A stretch of DNA of 64,000 nucleotides from Oenanthe sinensis (taxonomy: Eukaryota > Streptophyta > Magnoliopsida > Apiales > Apiaceae), in NCBI GenBank assembly GCA_028671895.1, contig CM053796.1:25542860-25606859 (forward strand). The letters are read 5' to 3'. Of the stretch, positions 33,580-45,606 are shown piece after piece (within the stretch, counting starts at the first letter, position 1; each line of letters begins with the position of its first letter). The translations under genes were made by a program, and so were the position numbers. The notes under the pieces were generated by a model, which saw only the letters and a list, made by a program, of their open reading frames with translations, had not been told where the DNA came from and searched no databases.

Positions 33580-36500
33580 CTATTGATAATACGTCTTCAA
33601 GTGTTCCGCATTCCATGCTCTTACAATGGGCTTGTCCTCAAAATCTGTCAAGTAGTAAGTTCTTTCCCACAGTGCTGCTCTAATTTTATAAGGTCCTTCC
33701 CAATTAGCCCTGAACACTCCATGGATTGCTGTCTTGGTATGTGGATCACCTTTCTCAGCACCAGGTCACCCACCTGAATCGGGCTCTCCTTGACTTTGGA
33801 GTTGTAGTGTCTTACTGTCCACTACTGATAAGCCGTTAGCCTCACTTGTGCCTTGGATCGTGTTTATTCAAGCAAGTCCAAGTAAAGTCTGTGATTCACC
33901 TCTTGGGCTTCTTCCTGAAAAATTAAATATTACGACAACAATATGACTTGAGATCTATCATTAGCACCTGAATGAAAGGCGACGCCTCTTACCTGAAAAT
34001 TATCTTTTCTGAAAGACCCAGCTCTAATCTCGACTGGTACCTTGGCTTCACATCCATATGTCAAGACGAAGGGTGATTCCCATGTAGTACTCATGCGAGT
34101 AATGTTGTAAGACCATAGCACCTGAGGTATGAATGCTCGTTCAATATACATCAACATGTCATTAAATTACAGATGTTGGGATTTTGATATATTTGAGGCA
34201 ACTCCTCCGACCAATTTCCCTTGCTCTCTTCTAGTTTGGCCTTCAGGGCGTGCTTGATGATTTTATTAATGGCTTCGGTCTGCCCATTGTTTTGGGAGTA
34301 ATACACTGCTGTAAAATCTTTTTTTATGGCCAAGTTCTCACATAAAGTCCTAAGTTCCTTGCTATCAAATTGCTTTCCATTATCGGAGATCAGCTTGTAT
34401 GGGATACCAAACCTGCAAACAATGATGTTGAACATAAAACTGCCATGACGGTTGGATTGTTTCCTTCTACCAGAAATCAACATATATATGATATCAAACT
34501 TGCAAACAATGGTGTTGAATACGAAGTCTGTTATCTTCTTAGCTGTTATGGTTGCGAGGGGAGCAAATTCTGCCCAATTTGTAAAATAGTCCACTGCTAC
34601 TGCTGCATACTTGACTCATCCCTTGCCTTTAGGCAATTCTCCTATCAGATCAGTCCCCTACATGATAAATGGCCATGGGCTTGTTATAGCAGTAAGAGAA
34701 GCTACCGTGCTAGTGATGTAGTTTGCATACCTCTGGAATTTTTCGCACGCCCTAGCAAATTCGTAGGCATCCTTCTTCATAGTAGGCCAATAATATCTTT
34801 TCCTAAGGATTTGCATGGCTAGAGAATTACCCCCCTTGTGGTTGCAACAGATGCCTTCATGCACTTCCCTTATAATGTAGGTGCATTCATCCCCATCTAT
34901 ACATTTGAGCAAAGGTTGATGGAATCCTCTTCTATATAAGACCCCATCATACTCCACAAACCTGGCTACCTTGTAGCGAAGCCTTTTGGCTTCCTCTTTG
35001 TCTTCAGGAAGTTTTCCTTCCTTTAAGAATTCCCAAATAGGTGTTTTTCATGTGACTTTCTCCTGAATTTCTTCATCAATTGCCATAACCTCTACCTCTG
35101 GGATACTTGGCTTCTCCTGAATTTCTAGAGGGATGACTCATAACATCGTGGCATCTTTTTGAGATCCCAATTTGGCCAAGGCATCCGCCTTGAAGTTTTG
35201 ATCTCTGGGCACTGCTCTATACGACCCTTTGTGAATTTCTTTATCAAGCACTTGGCACACTCAATATACATTTCTGTCCTAGGACCTCTCGCCTGGTACC
35301 CCCATTCACATGATATACTACCAATATAGAATCAATTTGGACAATCAATCGAGCTGCTTTTATTTCTAAGGCAAGTCTCATCCCAGCAATGAAGGCTTCA
35401 TACTCTGCATCATTGTTAGTGGATCGAAAGGCAAAGTAAATCGCACGCATAAGATGATGCCCTTCAGGGCCAATAAGGACTATGTCAGTTCCGACTCCTT
35501 CATTATTCACCGCTCCATCAACATGAAATGTCCACCATAGCTCGGAAACTTCCATTCGCCTCCTTAAAGAGGTGTGCGCCGCTTCTACTGGGACCAAGGC
35601 TCATTCATAATTTTCAAAGTCTGGAGGAAATTTCAAGATGAAGTCTGCTAGGGCTTGTCCTTTAATAGAACTCTTTGGCTTGTACTCGATATCAAATTGC
35701 CCTAATTCAACTACCCACTTTAACATTCTTCCTGATGTCTCTGGCCAATGCATGATTTATTTGAGTGGGTAGGCTGTCCTCAATTCAATTTTGTGCACTT
35801 GGTATTAATGCCTTAACTTCCTTGCTACTAATATTAGGGAATGGAGGACCAATTTTTCCATGTTGGAGTATCTTTTCTGAGCATCTAGAAGTCTTTTGCT
35901 CACATAGTAGAGAGGTGACTGTAAGTCGACCTCTTCCTTCACCTAGATGGCACTAACTGAATATTCTTAGACTGCCAAGTATAAAATTAACGTTTCCCCT
36001 TCAGATGGTTTGGCTAGTAGATGAGGTTTACCCAAATGTTCCTTTATCATCTAGAAGGCTTCTTTACATTCTAGAGTCCAAGAAAAATCTTTGGCTACCC
36101 CCTTGATGGCTTGGAAGAATTCTTTACACTTGTTTGATGACTTTGACACAAACCTATTGAGGGAGACTATTCTTCCAGTTAAGCTCTGAATTTGCTTCAC
36201 GGTTGTTGGCGACTTCATGTCGAGAAAAGCTTGGATTTTGGTAAGATTTTCTTCAATTCCCCTATGATTGACTATGAATCCAAGGAATTTTCCTGATTCT
36301 ACCCCAAACACACACTTTTGAGGGTTAAGCTTCATCATGTACTTCCTTAGAATGTTGAACATCTCCCCCAAATGTATTATATAATCACTGGCTTCCTTGA
36401 ATTTTACAAATATGTCATCCACATACACCTCCATCGTCTTCCTAATCTGATCTTTGAACATCATGTTCACCAACTTTTATAGGTTTCCCCATCGTTGATA

Positions 36501-37737
36501 AAGCCGAAGGGCATGCCGATGTAGCAATATAATCCTCTGTCTGTGGTGAAAGAGGTATGTTCTTGATCCAGTTCATATATTAGAATTTGATTATACCATG
36601 AGTATGCATCCATGAAACTGAGAAGTGCGTGACCAGTTGTTGCATCAACTGACTGATCAATTCTTGGGAGAGGAAAGTTGTCTTTAGGGCAAGCCTTGTT
36701 CAAATCAGTGAAGTCAATACATGTCCTCCACTTACAATTGGGCTTCTTTACCAGGATGGGATTCGCCAACCATTTAGGATAGAAAGATTCTTTAATAAGG
36801 CCAACGTATAAAAGCCTATTCACCTCTTATTGCAATGCTTGAGCTCTTTCCCCACTAATAGGGCGGCACTTCTGCCTCATCCCTTTCTTCTTTGGATCGA
36901 TATTAATGCGGTGACACATTACCTCAGGATCAATTCCCACCATATCATCATAACTCCACGCAAAGACATCCAAGTTAGATTTCAGAAACTTTATCATTTC
37001 TCCTTGTAAGGCAGGTTACAGGTGTAAGCCAATTATCAGAACTTTTGAAGAATCCTCCGGATCTATTGGAATGGAGAGTGTATCCTTCATCGGCCATGTT
37101 TTTTCTATTACAAGAGGCATTCGAGGGTCTAAGTCAAAGTCAAAATCCTCTCTCCCTCTAGTAGGGGAAGAGGGTGCGCCCTCTATGGTTTGTGGTTATT
37201 GACTAGAATTTTCTTCCAGCTCAATGATGGGGAGAGATTCGAGAATGACTGCTTTACCCTTCCTTTCCCTGGACAAGATATGTTCTTTGGTTTCTTCATC
37301 ACTAGCATCTTCCACAATCCCTTCTACGAACTCCTCCCTAGGAGGTGCTGCTAACATCAGAATTTGAGGACAGGGCTTGTCCTCAATGTATAAGGCTTCT
37401 TCTACCAGGTCTTCTTCCTCGGGGAATTCTATTGTGTACAAGACATTTACTATGGATTTTCCTTAACTTTCCACCATGTTATTTGACTGTGTTTGTCTGA
37501 GACCTCTTGTCTTCTCAAATACCTTTACTGATTTGTTTTAACATTCCCTTGAATCAAATTGGCAACCCTTCACACATCCTATCCCAACAAGTGTGGGATA
37601 TTTCATAGATAAGTGGTAGATGGAAGTGATGACTCTCATTTCTTTCAAAAGTGGCTTTCCAATCAAGGCATTGTGAGCTGACTCCTGGTCTACTACTAAA
37701 AAATCGATGATCTGGGTTGATGATAATGTTCCTTCTC
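33580..37737 (-). pseudogene. pol: Element G1 pol (PR-RT-RNase H-INT), Tat-type, broken
   Basis: Gypsy polyprotein in pieces, read right to left. Protease remnant (37737-37538): FLVVDQESAHNALIGKPLL. RT N-terminal half (36823-36467): DLNKACPKDNFPLPRID and LLSFMDAYSWYNQI; RT C-terminal half (36473-36051): YVDDIFVKF. RNase H (35597-35244): WTFHVDGAVNNEGVG and NNDAEYEAFIAGM. Integrase zinc domain (34957-34658), with the second Cys pair damaged (CEKF); integrase core (34594-34151), disturbed by an internal duplication; C-terminal part to TAG at 33580-33582 (AWNAEHLKTYYQ). Many stops and shifts; non-functional. The protease N-terminus and gag are cut off by G2. Confidence 0.88.
34400..34575 (-). 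repeat. Short tandem duplication inside G1 integrase
   Basis: Two units with a period of about 86 bp, aligned on CAAACAATGATGTTGAA (34417) and CAAACAATGGTGTTGAA (34503). In protein terms FNTIVCKFDIIYMLIS repeats as FNIIVCRFGIPYKLIS, inserting extra residues before the second catalytic Asp. Confidence 0.75.
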
Positions 37738-38525
37738 TGTTGTATCCCATTTTATGATGAAGTGTTTCAGGTGCACCATCTCCTCCTCCGGCCAGGTGGG
37801 CGCGCCCTGTCTTACCATGGGAGCGACCGAATTTTCTTCTAATATGTTTTTTGGTACAAATGAATGTATGATTATCAACGATTTCTTCGCTGATCATTGA
37901 AGGCCACAGCTCCACATTCCTCAGGTTGCCCTCGTAGGGGGGGTTGTGGTATGATATTTAGCCTTATCTTGGAATATCTTTTCCCTGTACTCAGGCGGGT
38001 TGCCATTGTCTAGGGGCTTAGGACGTGACCTACATTTGCAGTGGATCTAGTATTGGGCATCCAGTCAAGGTATCCTTGGAAATAGTTGTAATAGACCGGT
38101 TAGATCCCACGGTTTTCGGGTCAATGTCCGATCCATGAAGTCCTTGGACCTTATACTGGGCTTTGACCTATCCAAACAAGCCCGAATGTAGAGTCCTCTT
38201 CCAGGAAGGTTCCACTTGCCTTTTCTACATTCGATTTGAAGAAGGAAACTCAGGTTTCCTAATGGGCCTCTACTTTTCCAATAACTATGTGGGCTTGATG
38301 CTCTATTTTCCCTTTAAATAGAGGTACGTAGGCACATTGTTGAGGGTTGCAATTATTAGAGCACACATCCGTTAGAGAAGAAAAGCATTAGTTATTCTAA
38401 AACCTAGCAATCTCAGCCCCCAATATCATACAAACTACCACACTTCGGTGACAATTCAGCCTCACTAGATCTTTTTCCAGCAAAGAACCTCGATATTTGT
38501 TGATTACCATATTTCTCCATTAACA
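37738..38525 (+). repeat. Element G2 5' LTR
   Basis: 788 bp, TGTTGTATCC...CCATTAACA, homologous to the G1 LTR in opposite orientation. A GGGCGCGCCC word lies at about 37798. Confidence 0.8.
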
Positions 38526-38526
38526 A

Positions 38527-38542
38527 ATTGGCGTTAGAAGCA
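38527..38542 (+). other. Element G2 primer-binding site
   Basis: ATTGGCGTTAGAAGCAT directly after the LTR CA end. The TGGCG start resembles Tat/Gypsy primer sites; which tRNA is used cannot be told by eye. Confidence 0.5.
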
Positions 38543-38570
38543 TACGACTCTCAACATCTAAGGAGAAAAT

Positions 38571-39614
38571 ATGTCACAACCATAAGATCAGCGGATGAAC
38601 GGTAGGAGGGAGGAAGAAGCATGGTCACTTGGCCGGAGTCATGGTCAGAATAATCAGAACTACCATGACCATGAGAAGTATGTTCCTGAGCATGTAGCCA
38701 ATCCTCCCAATGTTGGTCGGATCATTGAGGGACCTCCCCCCATTATGATGACTAATGTAGAGATGATGGAACAATTGTTCTTGATTGGGGACACGGTCAA
38801 AAGCCTCCATGAAAACTTCAATGGATTCGATGAACGTATGCGTACTCTTGAACATCACCCCGGGAAAGAATCAATGATAGGATGAGGGAGGCAGACCCTC
38901 GATAGAGGAGGAAGAAGGCTGGAAGATGCTCGTGATGGTAGGTTCCATGGAGTCACCCCCAAGAGGCTAGAATTTAGGAGCGGTGCTACCAATCAGAACC
39001 ATCAGGAGAACACTGAGAGAGAAATAATCCTTGCAGAGAGATGAGAATGACCGACCTCACATGAGAGAGGAAAGGGAAGGGGAAAGGCCCATCCTCAACC
39101 CCATGCCCCTGAGGTCGAGGCACTCGAACAAAGGTTTTCTATGAATTATTGATCCACGTACTCGTGAGGCTCTTTCCAACCAACTTCGCAGAAGGGATGA
39201 AAAATTTGTAAGTGATAGGCCCATTCCTCATTGGAAGCGCCATAATGTAGAACCTATCATCACCTCTGTCTATTCGAAAAGTTCATCTGAAGACAAGCGT
39301 GGCACCCCTCGAAGGAAGAATATCCATAATAATCAAGGTCCTCCTCCTCCCTCGGAGAACCAACAGGGCGCACCCCAGACTACCCCAATCACTCAAAATT
39401 TGGTCCAACCTCCTCTAACTGATCAAAGCATGCTACCACCTCCCCAGGTCAATCAAGGCGCGTTCCAGCCTCCCCCAATCGTCTTGGTCACACCTCAACC
39501 CACTGTCATCAATCAAGCCACGCCTATCTCCAATTTAGGCGACAGTCAGGTCTTGCCTCCACTTCAGGACGTGCCCCCCACTATCGCCTCCCAAGTAGGT
39601 CCCTTATCTCAACT
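38571..39614 (+). pseudogene. gag: Element G2 gag, N-terminal part, degenerate
   Basis: The frame begins with an ATG at 38571, a stop at 38583, and resumes at 38595 (MNGRREEEAWSLGRSHGQ). A later piece (39400-39614) is a Pro/Gln-rich linker with VNQGAFQPPP and PLQDVPP. Several frame changes occur around 38885-39400. Position right after LTR and PBS and the composition fit Tat gag; no zinc knuckle is reached before element D interrupts. Confidence 0.55.
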
Positions 39615-40579
39615 TGTTAGGTCCAAACTATCGTAGAATGGGGGGTTGAATAATATATGGGTAGTTTTTCGATTTGGTTCGTGTTTTAGATCTGTTCTTG
39701 GTGAGCAATAAATATAGCAGTTATTATTCTAAATAATAAGAATAATCTTTAGGAATATACTTGTATTATATAAACCCAAGGTACTACACTCTCATACAGA
39801 TGTATGAGCTATAATGAATCTCACAACAAGAAATAAATACAAGCTTTAATGGAAGTGTGTATTCTCTCTATCTATCTCTCAGCTGTATCTATTTGTGTGT
39901 GTTGTGTTTTGATTTCCTTCAAAATGAAACTATATTTTATTTATATGTAGACTTTACAATAAATTGAAATACAATTCTCTGTGTCAACTAATTTTTCCAT
40001 GTATGTTGACTTGAGTTGACCTGTGGATATTTTTTATGTGTCGAAATATGTTTCCTTGTATAGTGTACTTAAAAAATTATTCAACCTCTAGGGAGGTACA
40101 TATATCGACTTTGTCACACTCTAGCATGCCTTAGAATTATTTCAATCCCCTAAGACATGTATGTGTCGAATTCTAGACATGTGTCAAATTCATTTCCATG
40201 TAACATGCCATAGAGAAATTTTCATCATGCCAATAACTTATGTGTTGATTTCTTGTCCCTTATTTGAGTATGTGTCGAATTTTCTTCATTAGTATGTGCC
40301 TTAAAATATTTTACATAATTCAAAGTATCTATATGTCGAATTCTACTCCCTTGTGTAGGTATATGTCGATTTTTCTTCCACGTAGAATTGACTTAGATTC
40401 TTTTTGGCATACTAGAAGCTATGTGTCGATTTTCTCTTCCATGTATAGACAAGTGTCGAATTCTTCACCCTTGTACAATGACTTAAGAGTAATTTCAACT
40501 ATAGACAAATCCTTGCATGACTTATGTCAATTCTTCTTGTACAATGAATATGTTAATCAAATTCTTGTACATCCACTCA
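39615..40579 (-). repeat. Element D 3' LTR, U3 end probably deleted
   Basis: Plus strand begins TGTTAGGTCC, like the LTR of C, followed by the C-rich box (39632-39651), a TATA box (minus TATAAATA, 39938-39945) and the word array (40030-40465). The other end has no PPT: the aORF frame runs straight into U3 sequence and stops at a TGA at 40577-40579, which could itself be the LTR's TG start. A deletion has probably removed the aORF tail, the PPT and some U3. Confidence 0.7.
40030..40465. promoter_or_regulatory. TGTGTCGAATT word array upstream of element D TATA box
   Basis: About ten copies of TGTGTCGAATTCT or variants (ATGTCGATTTT, GTGTCGAATTC, TGTGTCAAATT) in 430 bp on the plus strand. In the element's direction the array is just upstream of the TATA box. 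The same word recurs inverted in the D spacer at 44655-44985. Confidence 0.7.
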
Positions 40580-43500
40580 ATTTATAATCGTTTGATATTC
40601 TTGTAACACTTTGTCCATGTAGGCTTCTTCTACTTCTCGTAGCACGATCTTGTCTTCAAGATTTGTCAAGTTCCTGAGTTTTTCCAAAATTCTTCCAATT
40701 ACTTTAGAATTTTCATTTATGATTCTACTCATTTCGATTTCTCTTTCACTTTCATTTCTGTTTGAGTAAATAACTTTTAGTGGATTGGTGATGACCATTG
40801 ATTTTCTAGCTTCTATAGACTCAAAACTGGGTTCTGTTGCTTCTTCTTCTGGCACTTCTTTTGTTAGATCAAACATGTGTTCATCACTCGGATCAGCTCT
40901 GAAAGGTTCTCTAGGTTGAGTACCTTTTGATGGATCAAATCTTTTTACGTTCTCGATATCTCTTCCTAGAGCTTCTGAGATGTTTAACCTGTAAGCAAAG
41001 ATTCTTTCTACCGCTTTCCACTTTTCTGGATTTCTGAACCCTTTTCCTCTTAGCAAGCCCTCAACAAACTTCAATCATCTGAGTGAGTAATATGGCAATG
41101 CTTCATGACCCAGTCTCAGTATCTGAAGAAATCTGTCTTTGAAATATCTGACTTGATAATGATCTTGTTGAATTTCTGGTTCTGCTTTTTTCATTAGCTT
41201 TTCAATCATTTTTGCCATCAATTCATTCTCAGAGGATTCATGGATTCTGATTTTCTGCTTTAGTGCAAACAACTCAGTCAAAGAACTTTTCTTCAGAAAT
41301 TCACTTGATATAGTCTTTAACCCGTAGTTATTGAAAGATAGGGTTAATCTCCAACCTTCTGACCTCGGTGCCAAAGAAACCACCAGATAAGATATTTCAC
41401 TTTTCAACTCAAAGTAGTAGTTTCTCATGCTTTTGTTTCTTTCTCTGAAGATTTGGAATAGTCTAAGAACTTCTTCATCATTATTGTTAGAAGCACCAAT
41501 GTCAGGTCTTCTTAAGTTGGCTCTTGCTGTCTCCCACTTTCTTCATTTTCTTGAGATAAAAAGATTTTTTTTCTTCTTCTAGTACGTTACCCAGTTTGAT
41601 TGTCTTATTTGCTCATGAATTGAATGAAAGTCTTCATATGTCTTGTAGTCAGCCTCCTTGACTTTCTTGATTTTGTGCTTATCAATATAGTCAAAGAATG
41701 TTCTAGGATATGCAACTCCATTGACATACGAGTTCATTTTATTAAACTGATCATCATTTGGAATCTCACCTTCTTCTAATTCCTCCCCCTAAGTGTATGA
41801 ATCAACAATTTCCTTCCCTTTATTAGATATGGCTTTTTCTTGTACATGTCCTTCTTTCTCCCCCTTAGTTATGTTATCCTCAAGAGCTGGGGTTGATTGA
41901 AGAGGCAAGGTAGTTGATCTCTGTGATGATAGCTTCTTGAGTAAATTTTTGATTTCTTTGTTTTTCTACTGTAGCTTTTCTTGAACTTTCACAATTTTGG
42001 ACATTCAGTGTCTCAGTATGCCAACTTTTGCTTCGAGATTGACAATTCTTTGATTTGTGGCTTGTGTGTGCTGAGGTTGTTGTGAATCTGGGGAATTCCT
42101 CGTACTTGGTTCTTCTGAAGAATCATTACCAAGTGGAGAATTACCTCTAGGAGGATTTAGAACTATTTCGCGCTGAAGCACTATCTCATCACAAGGCTCA
42201 GTTATTACTTCATCGCCGGGTGGTGCCACATATCTATAAGATTGGCTCTCCCTAGAAATAGAATTATGGGATCCCCACTTCCTTCTATGGAAGGGTTGCT
42301 TCTCCTCTTGACCACGAATGGTAGGGAGACCTCTTGTTCCAGGAACTGAAAGTATTGGTTCCAGTGTGGTCACCACCTTGGACATTGTAATAGATGACAG
42401 TTAAGAGTCTGTGGTGCCAACTAAAGCATGTGAAGGCATGTCCTGCTCAGGCTCTACCTGAGTAGGCTCTGTTACTTGTGTAGTTGTTCCTTGAATGGAA
42501 CCATCGCTCCCTCTATGGACGAGTTGCCTCTCACCTATTCCAGAATTGGATGGGAGAACCTCCGATAACGGAGCTGGAGATGTTCTATCCAGGGGGTCAC
42601 CACCTCAAACAATGTAAGGTGTTGTAAATAAGAGTTCGTGATGACCCGCGAAGCCTGTGAAATCATGTCCAACACAGGATCTACCTATGTAGGCTCTTCT
42701 ACTAAAGTAGCTTGGTTAACCTCAATTCATTTTCTTTTTCATCCAAACAAAGAAAATCGGATTTGTACATTTAATTGCTCCATCATTTGTACATTTGAAA
42801 GCTCAGGTGAATTGGGGTTTTGGCTAGCAATTACCTCTGGTTTAACATATATTCTCCTTCTTTTGCTAGGAGGCAAAACTGCTTCAGGGGTTTCAACATC
42901 CTTCTTATTTGGTGCACTAGAGGCACTGACTCCCTCATCCACACTCAGTGTTTCAACAATAATAACTGAATGAGTTGGGATAGGTTTTTGTTGTTCTATG
43001 ACAGGGGTTAGAACCTGCTAGTTTTCTAGCTCAATATCATTTTTTATTGCCATTGGTGTGCGAGTGTCCAGAGTTGGATGTGATGCATCTAACAAAGCGA
43101 GATAATATTCACTAAGTACTAGTGAAAGATCAAATCCAAGAAGATTACATGTGTCAGGACTTAACCTTGAAGTTCCAGGGTGATAAGATTCTGTATCATC
43201 CTCAATCTCATCTTCATCAACCATTTCTGTATCACTTGCTAGTGACTCATTCTCAATTGATACCTCTTCATCTTCTTCTTCTTCTTGTTCAGTTTCAGGC
43301 TCAAATTCAGCTTTAGGGTCCTCATCCATTGGATCTTCTTGTTCAGGAACCTCCTATTGTTGTTCACTTGCTACAGGAAGCATAACACTTTCCTTGTATT
43401 CTGTTAGTTGTGCTATATTCCATTTGGATAATTATCCCTGTTTACTAGTTTAGTAACGAAGCTACCATATATTTCAGTGCAAGGTTCAAAATGACTTGCA

Positions 43501-44171
43501 AAGAAAACAAGCATTTCATCTTGAGTGAGTAAATTATTGAGCACTAGTTGTAGAAATCGAGGGTAATAACATTCAACATTGACTCTGTTGATGTCTCTTT
43601 TTGCCTCAAATCCCATGGCTTGAAGAATGTTTTTCATAATTAGTTTACCATAGTTTATATTGATGTTGTTAGAGATGGCATACCCAATATATTGAGTCAT
43701 TTTGGGAATAACACTTCATCCGCCCTTCTTTTTGGCAAAAACATGGTTCACTATATGAAAGAAAAAGTTTCATTCACGACGGAGATTGTGCTTGTAAATC
43801 ACTGTTAGGTTCAGTGGTCCATGGTTTGTAATGGAATTGAAGAAGTTGGCACACTCAGCATCATCAGGTAATGGATCAAAGTTTCTAGTGATAAACTGTA
43901 AGATACGGTTCAAATCCTGATCTGTTACCCGAATATCTCTATTTTCGAAAGAAAATGTAAAAGTCAAATTATCTGCATCTGATGTATCGACGGCTGAGTG
44001 ATAACATACAAGCAGTGCATCAAGATTTAATTCTGGGCTTGAAGTTAAAACGTGTCGTACATTGGAATGTTTACGTAGAAACCGAGTCCAATTGCTATAT
44101 GGTTTAGCAACAGAGTCCGGTTCTAATGTGAGTGCACTATATGTTTTAAGTACAATAAATTGTCCAACCAT
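40577..44171 (-). pseudogene. Element D additional ORF (aORF), degenerate
   Basis: N-terminal domain in the first two pieces (44171-43770 and 43700-43413, same frame): FTFSFENRDIRVTDQDLNRI, then KHNLRRE followed by a TGA where the family has Trp, a second TGA, then ININYGKLIMKNILQAMGF and CYYPRFLQLVL. A Glu-rich acidic middle (43329-43018), basic KRRRIYVKPE (42942-42739) and linker pieces follow. The C-terminal domain is in 41428-41075 and 41074-40577: HYQVRYFKDRFLQILRL and LLRGKGFRNPEKWKAVERI. Multiple frameshifts and stops. Compared with C the tail is truncated where the ORF fuses to the LTR. No membrane features. Confidence 0.75.
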
Positions 44172-45495
44172 TTTTAATTAATTAAAAATTGAGTAGATAA
44201 TTTATTGTTTAATTAAGACAAATATTTTGCAACACCAATTTTAATAATTAATATTTTATTTCGAGTCAAAAATAACTTAAATACAATTCACCTCAAAAAA
44301 ATATGGATAAAACTATATGATGTACTTGGGGTAATTTGCTACTCAAAAATAATTTTTGATTAATTTTTATCCACTTAAAAATTACTAGATCTGAATAAAA
44401 TCGAATGATTTTCATAATGTGGGTTTTTCAAAGCTACTATACCGAATGATGTGATTTTGAAATATTTTAAGTAACTTTGAAATGTGAACACAGATATGGT
44501 CTTAGAATTTAAAAAGGGTGAGTAAAAATTGAGTTTGAGAGAGGTTCGAACAAGGGTTGACAAAGGGGTTTGAGAGAAAGTGTTTGTATGTGTATGTATC
44601 AACACTGAGGAGAAAGTTAAAAAATGCTAAGTGACAAATATATAAAAGGCAAAATTCGACACATGTAATTATTACTATATTACCCTTACACAGTGCTCTA
44701 ACATTCGACATATAGAAAAAGATAGACAAAAACAATTCTAAGTTTAATTAAACACTACTACAAACATCGACACATGAAAAAAAAAATCTAATAAAATATA
44801 TGCTGATCAAGTCAACACTATACAATACAATTTGACACATAATAAAATAAAAACCAAGTACAAGTACAAGTGTTGAGTTTTTAATCCCTGTTGTTTGACT
44901 AAGTCAATACAGTGGAAAGTATGTTCGACACATGGGTTTACACTTAAAAGAATAAAACTGATTTCATCCTTAGTGTCGAACATATACCCTGTGTCTAGTA
45001 CTTAGACAAATAAACTATATTATCAATTTGGAAATATTCGAATAAAAAGCAAATCTTATTTAGAATAAATTCTATATAAAATTTTACCAAATTAATAATA
45101 CCACAATTATAATAATAATTTATTTAATTAAAATATCATTGACTGATATTAATTAATCAAATAAAATTTTAAATAATTATGCTGCATATTTATATTAATA
45201 AATTTAATTTATGGAGCAAATAAATCATTTAATAGCTATTATCCGTAACATAAATAAATTAACATAAATAAAATTAAATAAATACTCCAAATCTATTAAA
45301 ATAGATACAAGTATTTAAATAATTTTAATTCACGTTTAATTAATTACTAAATAAATATATCAAGATATAATCAGGGCAATTAATCAATTGTCAATTAAAA
45401 TGTTGTTTTGTGGATATTCAAATAACTTCACAAATCCTTTTAATATTGAAGATTATATATTTGTGAACTTATTAACACCAAATTGCAGATAAGAT
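44172..45495 (-). promoter_or_regulatory. Element D pol-aORF spacer with inverted word array
   Basis: 1.3 kb non-coding, AT-rich. Six word copies lie at 44655-44985 (plus strand AATTCGACACATG, ATCGACACATG, GTTCGACACATGG, GTGTCGAACATA), opposite in sense to the LTR array. Just downstream in the element's direction is a TATA-like TATATATT (44637-44644), then a leader of about 470 bases to the aORF ATG. The part 45000-45495 shows nothing recognisable. Confidence 0.55.
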
Positions 45496-45606
45496 CTAAA
45501 CATTTAACATCCCAAGTTCACAATCCAGTCTAGTGAATGTGACTTCATCCAGTGATTTAGTGAAAATGTCTTCAATTTGTTGTTCTGTAGGTACAAAGTG
45601 TAACTC
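45496..45606 (-). pseudogene. pol: Element D pol, last RNase H codons
   Basis: Encodes LHFVPTEQQIEDIFTKSLDE and ends CELGMLNV with the stop at 45496-45498, the standard C-terminus of Copia pol. It is continuous with 60222 onward; the AACTC at 45602-45606 is the target duplication of C. Confidence 0.85.

Larger units (their letters stand above)
15190..37737 (-). mobile_element. Element G1: Tat-type Gypsy retrotransposon, 5' part missing
   Basis: Minus-strand Gypsy element, interrupted by B at 16224-29783. From its 3' end: LTR (15190-15974), PPT, long non-coding region, an antisense ORF on the plus strand (30866-32824), then pol from 33580 up to the protease at 37737, where the related element G2 begins. 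RT-RNase H-integrase order is Gypsy; the pol motifs and an antisense ORF between pol and the 3' LTR fit the Tat lineage. A GC-rich palindromic word (GGGCGCGCCC and variants) is scattered through it. Confidence 0.75.
37738..39614 (+). mobile_element. Element G2: Tat-type Gypsy retrotransposon, 5' part
   Basis: Plus-strand relative of G1, inserted head-to-head in G1's protease region. It shows the 5' LTR, PBS and the first kilobase of gag; element D is inserted at 39615, and the rest lies beyond the window or was lost. The sudden loss of protease homology exactly at TGTTGTATCC marks the boundary. Confidence 0.75.

Noticed and set aside
37538..37915. A 125-residue protease ORF extending to 37915
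   Set aside because: Only the part left of 37738 is protease; the N-terminal 60 residues are G2 LTR sequence read by chance.
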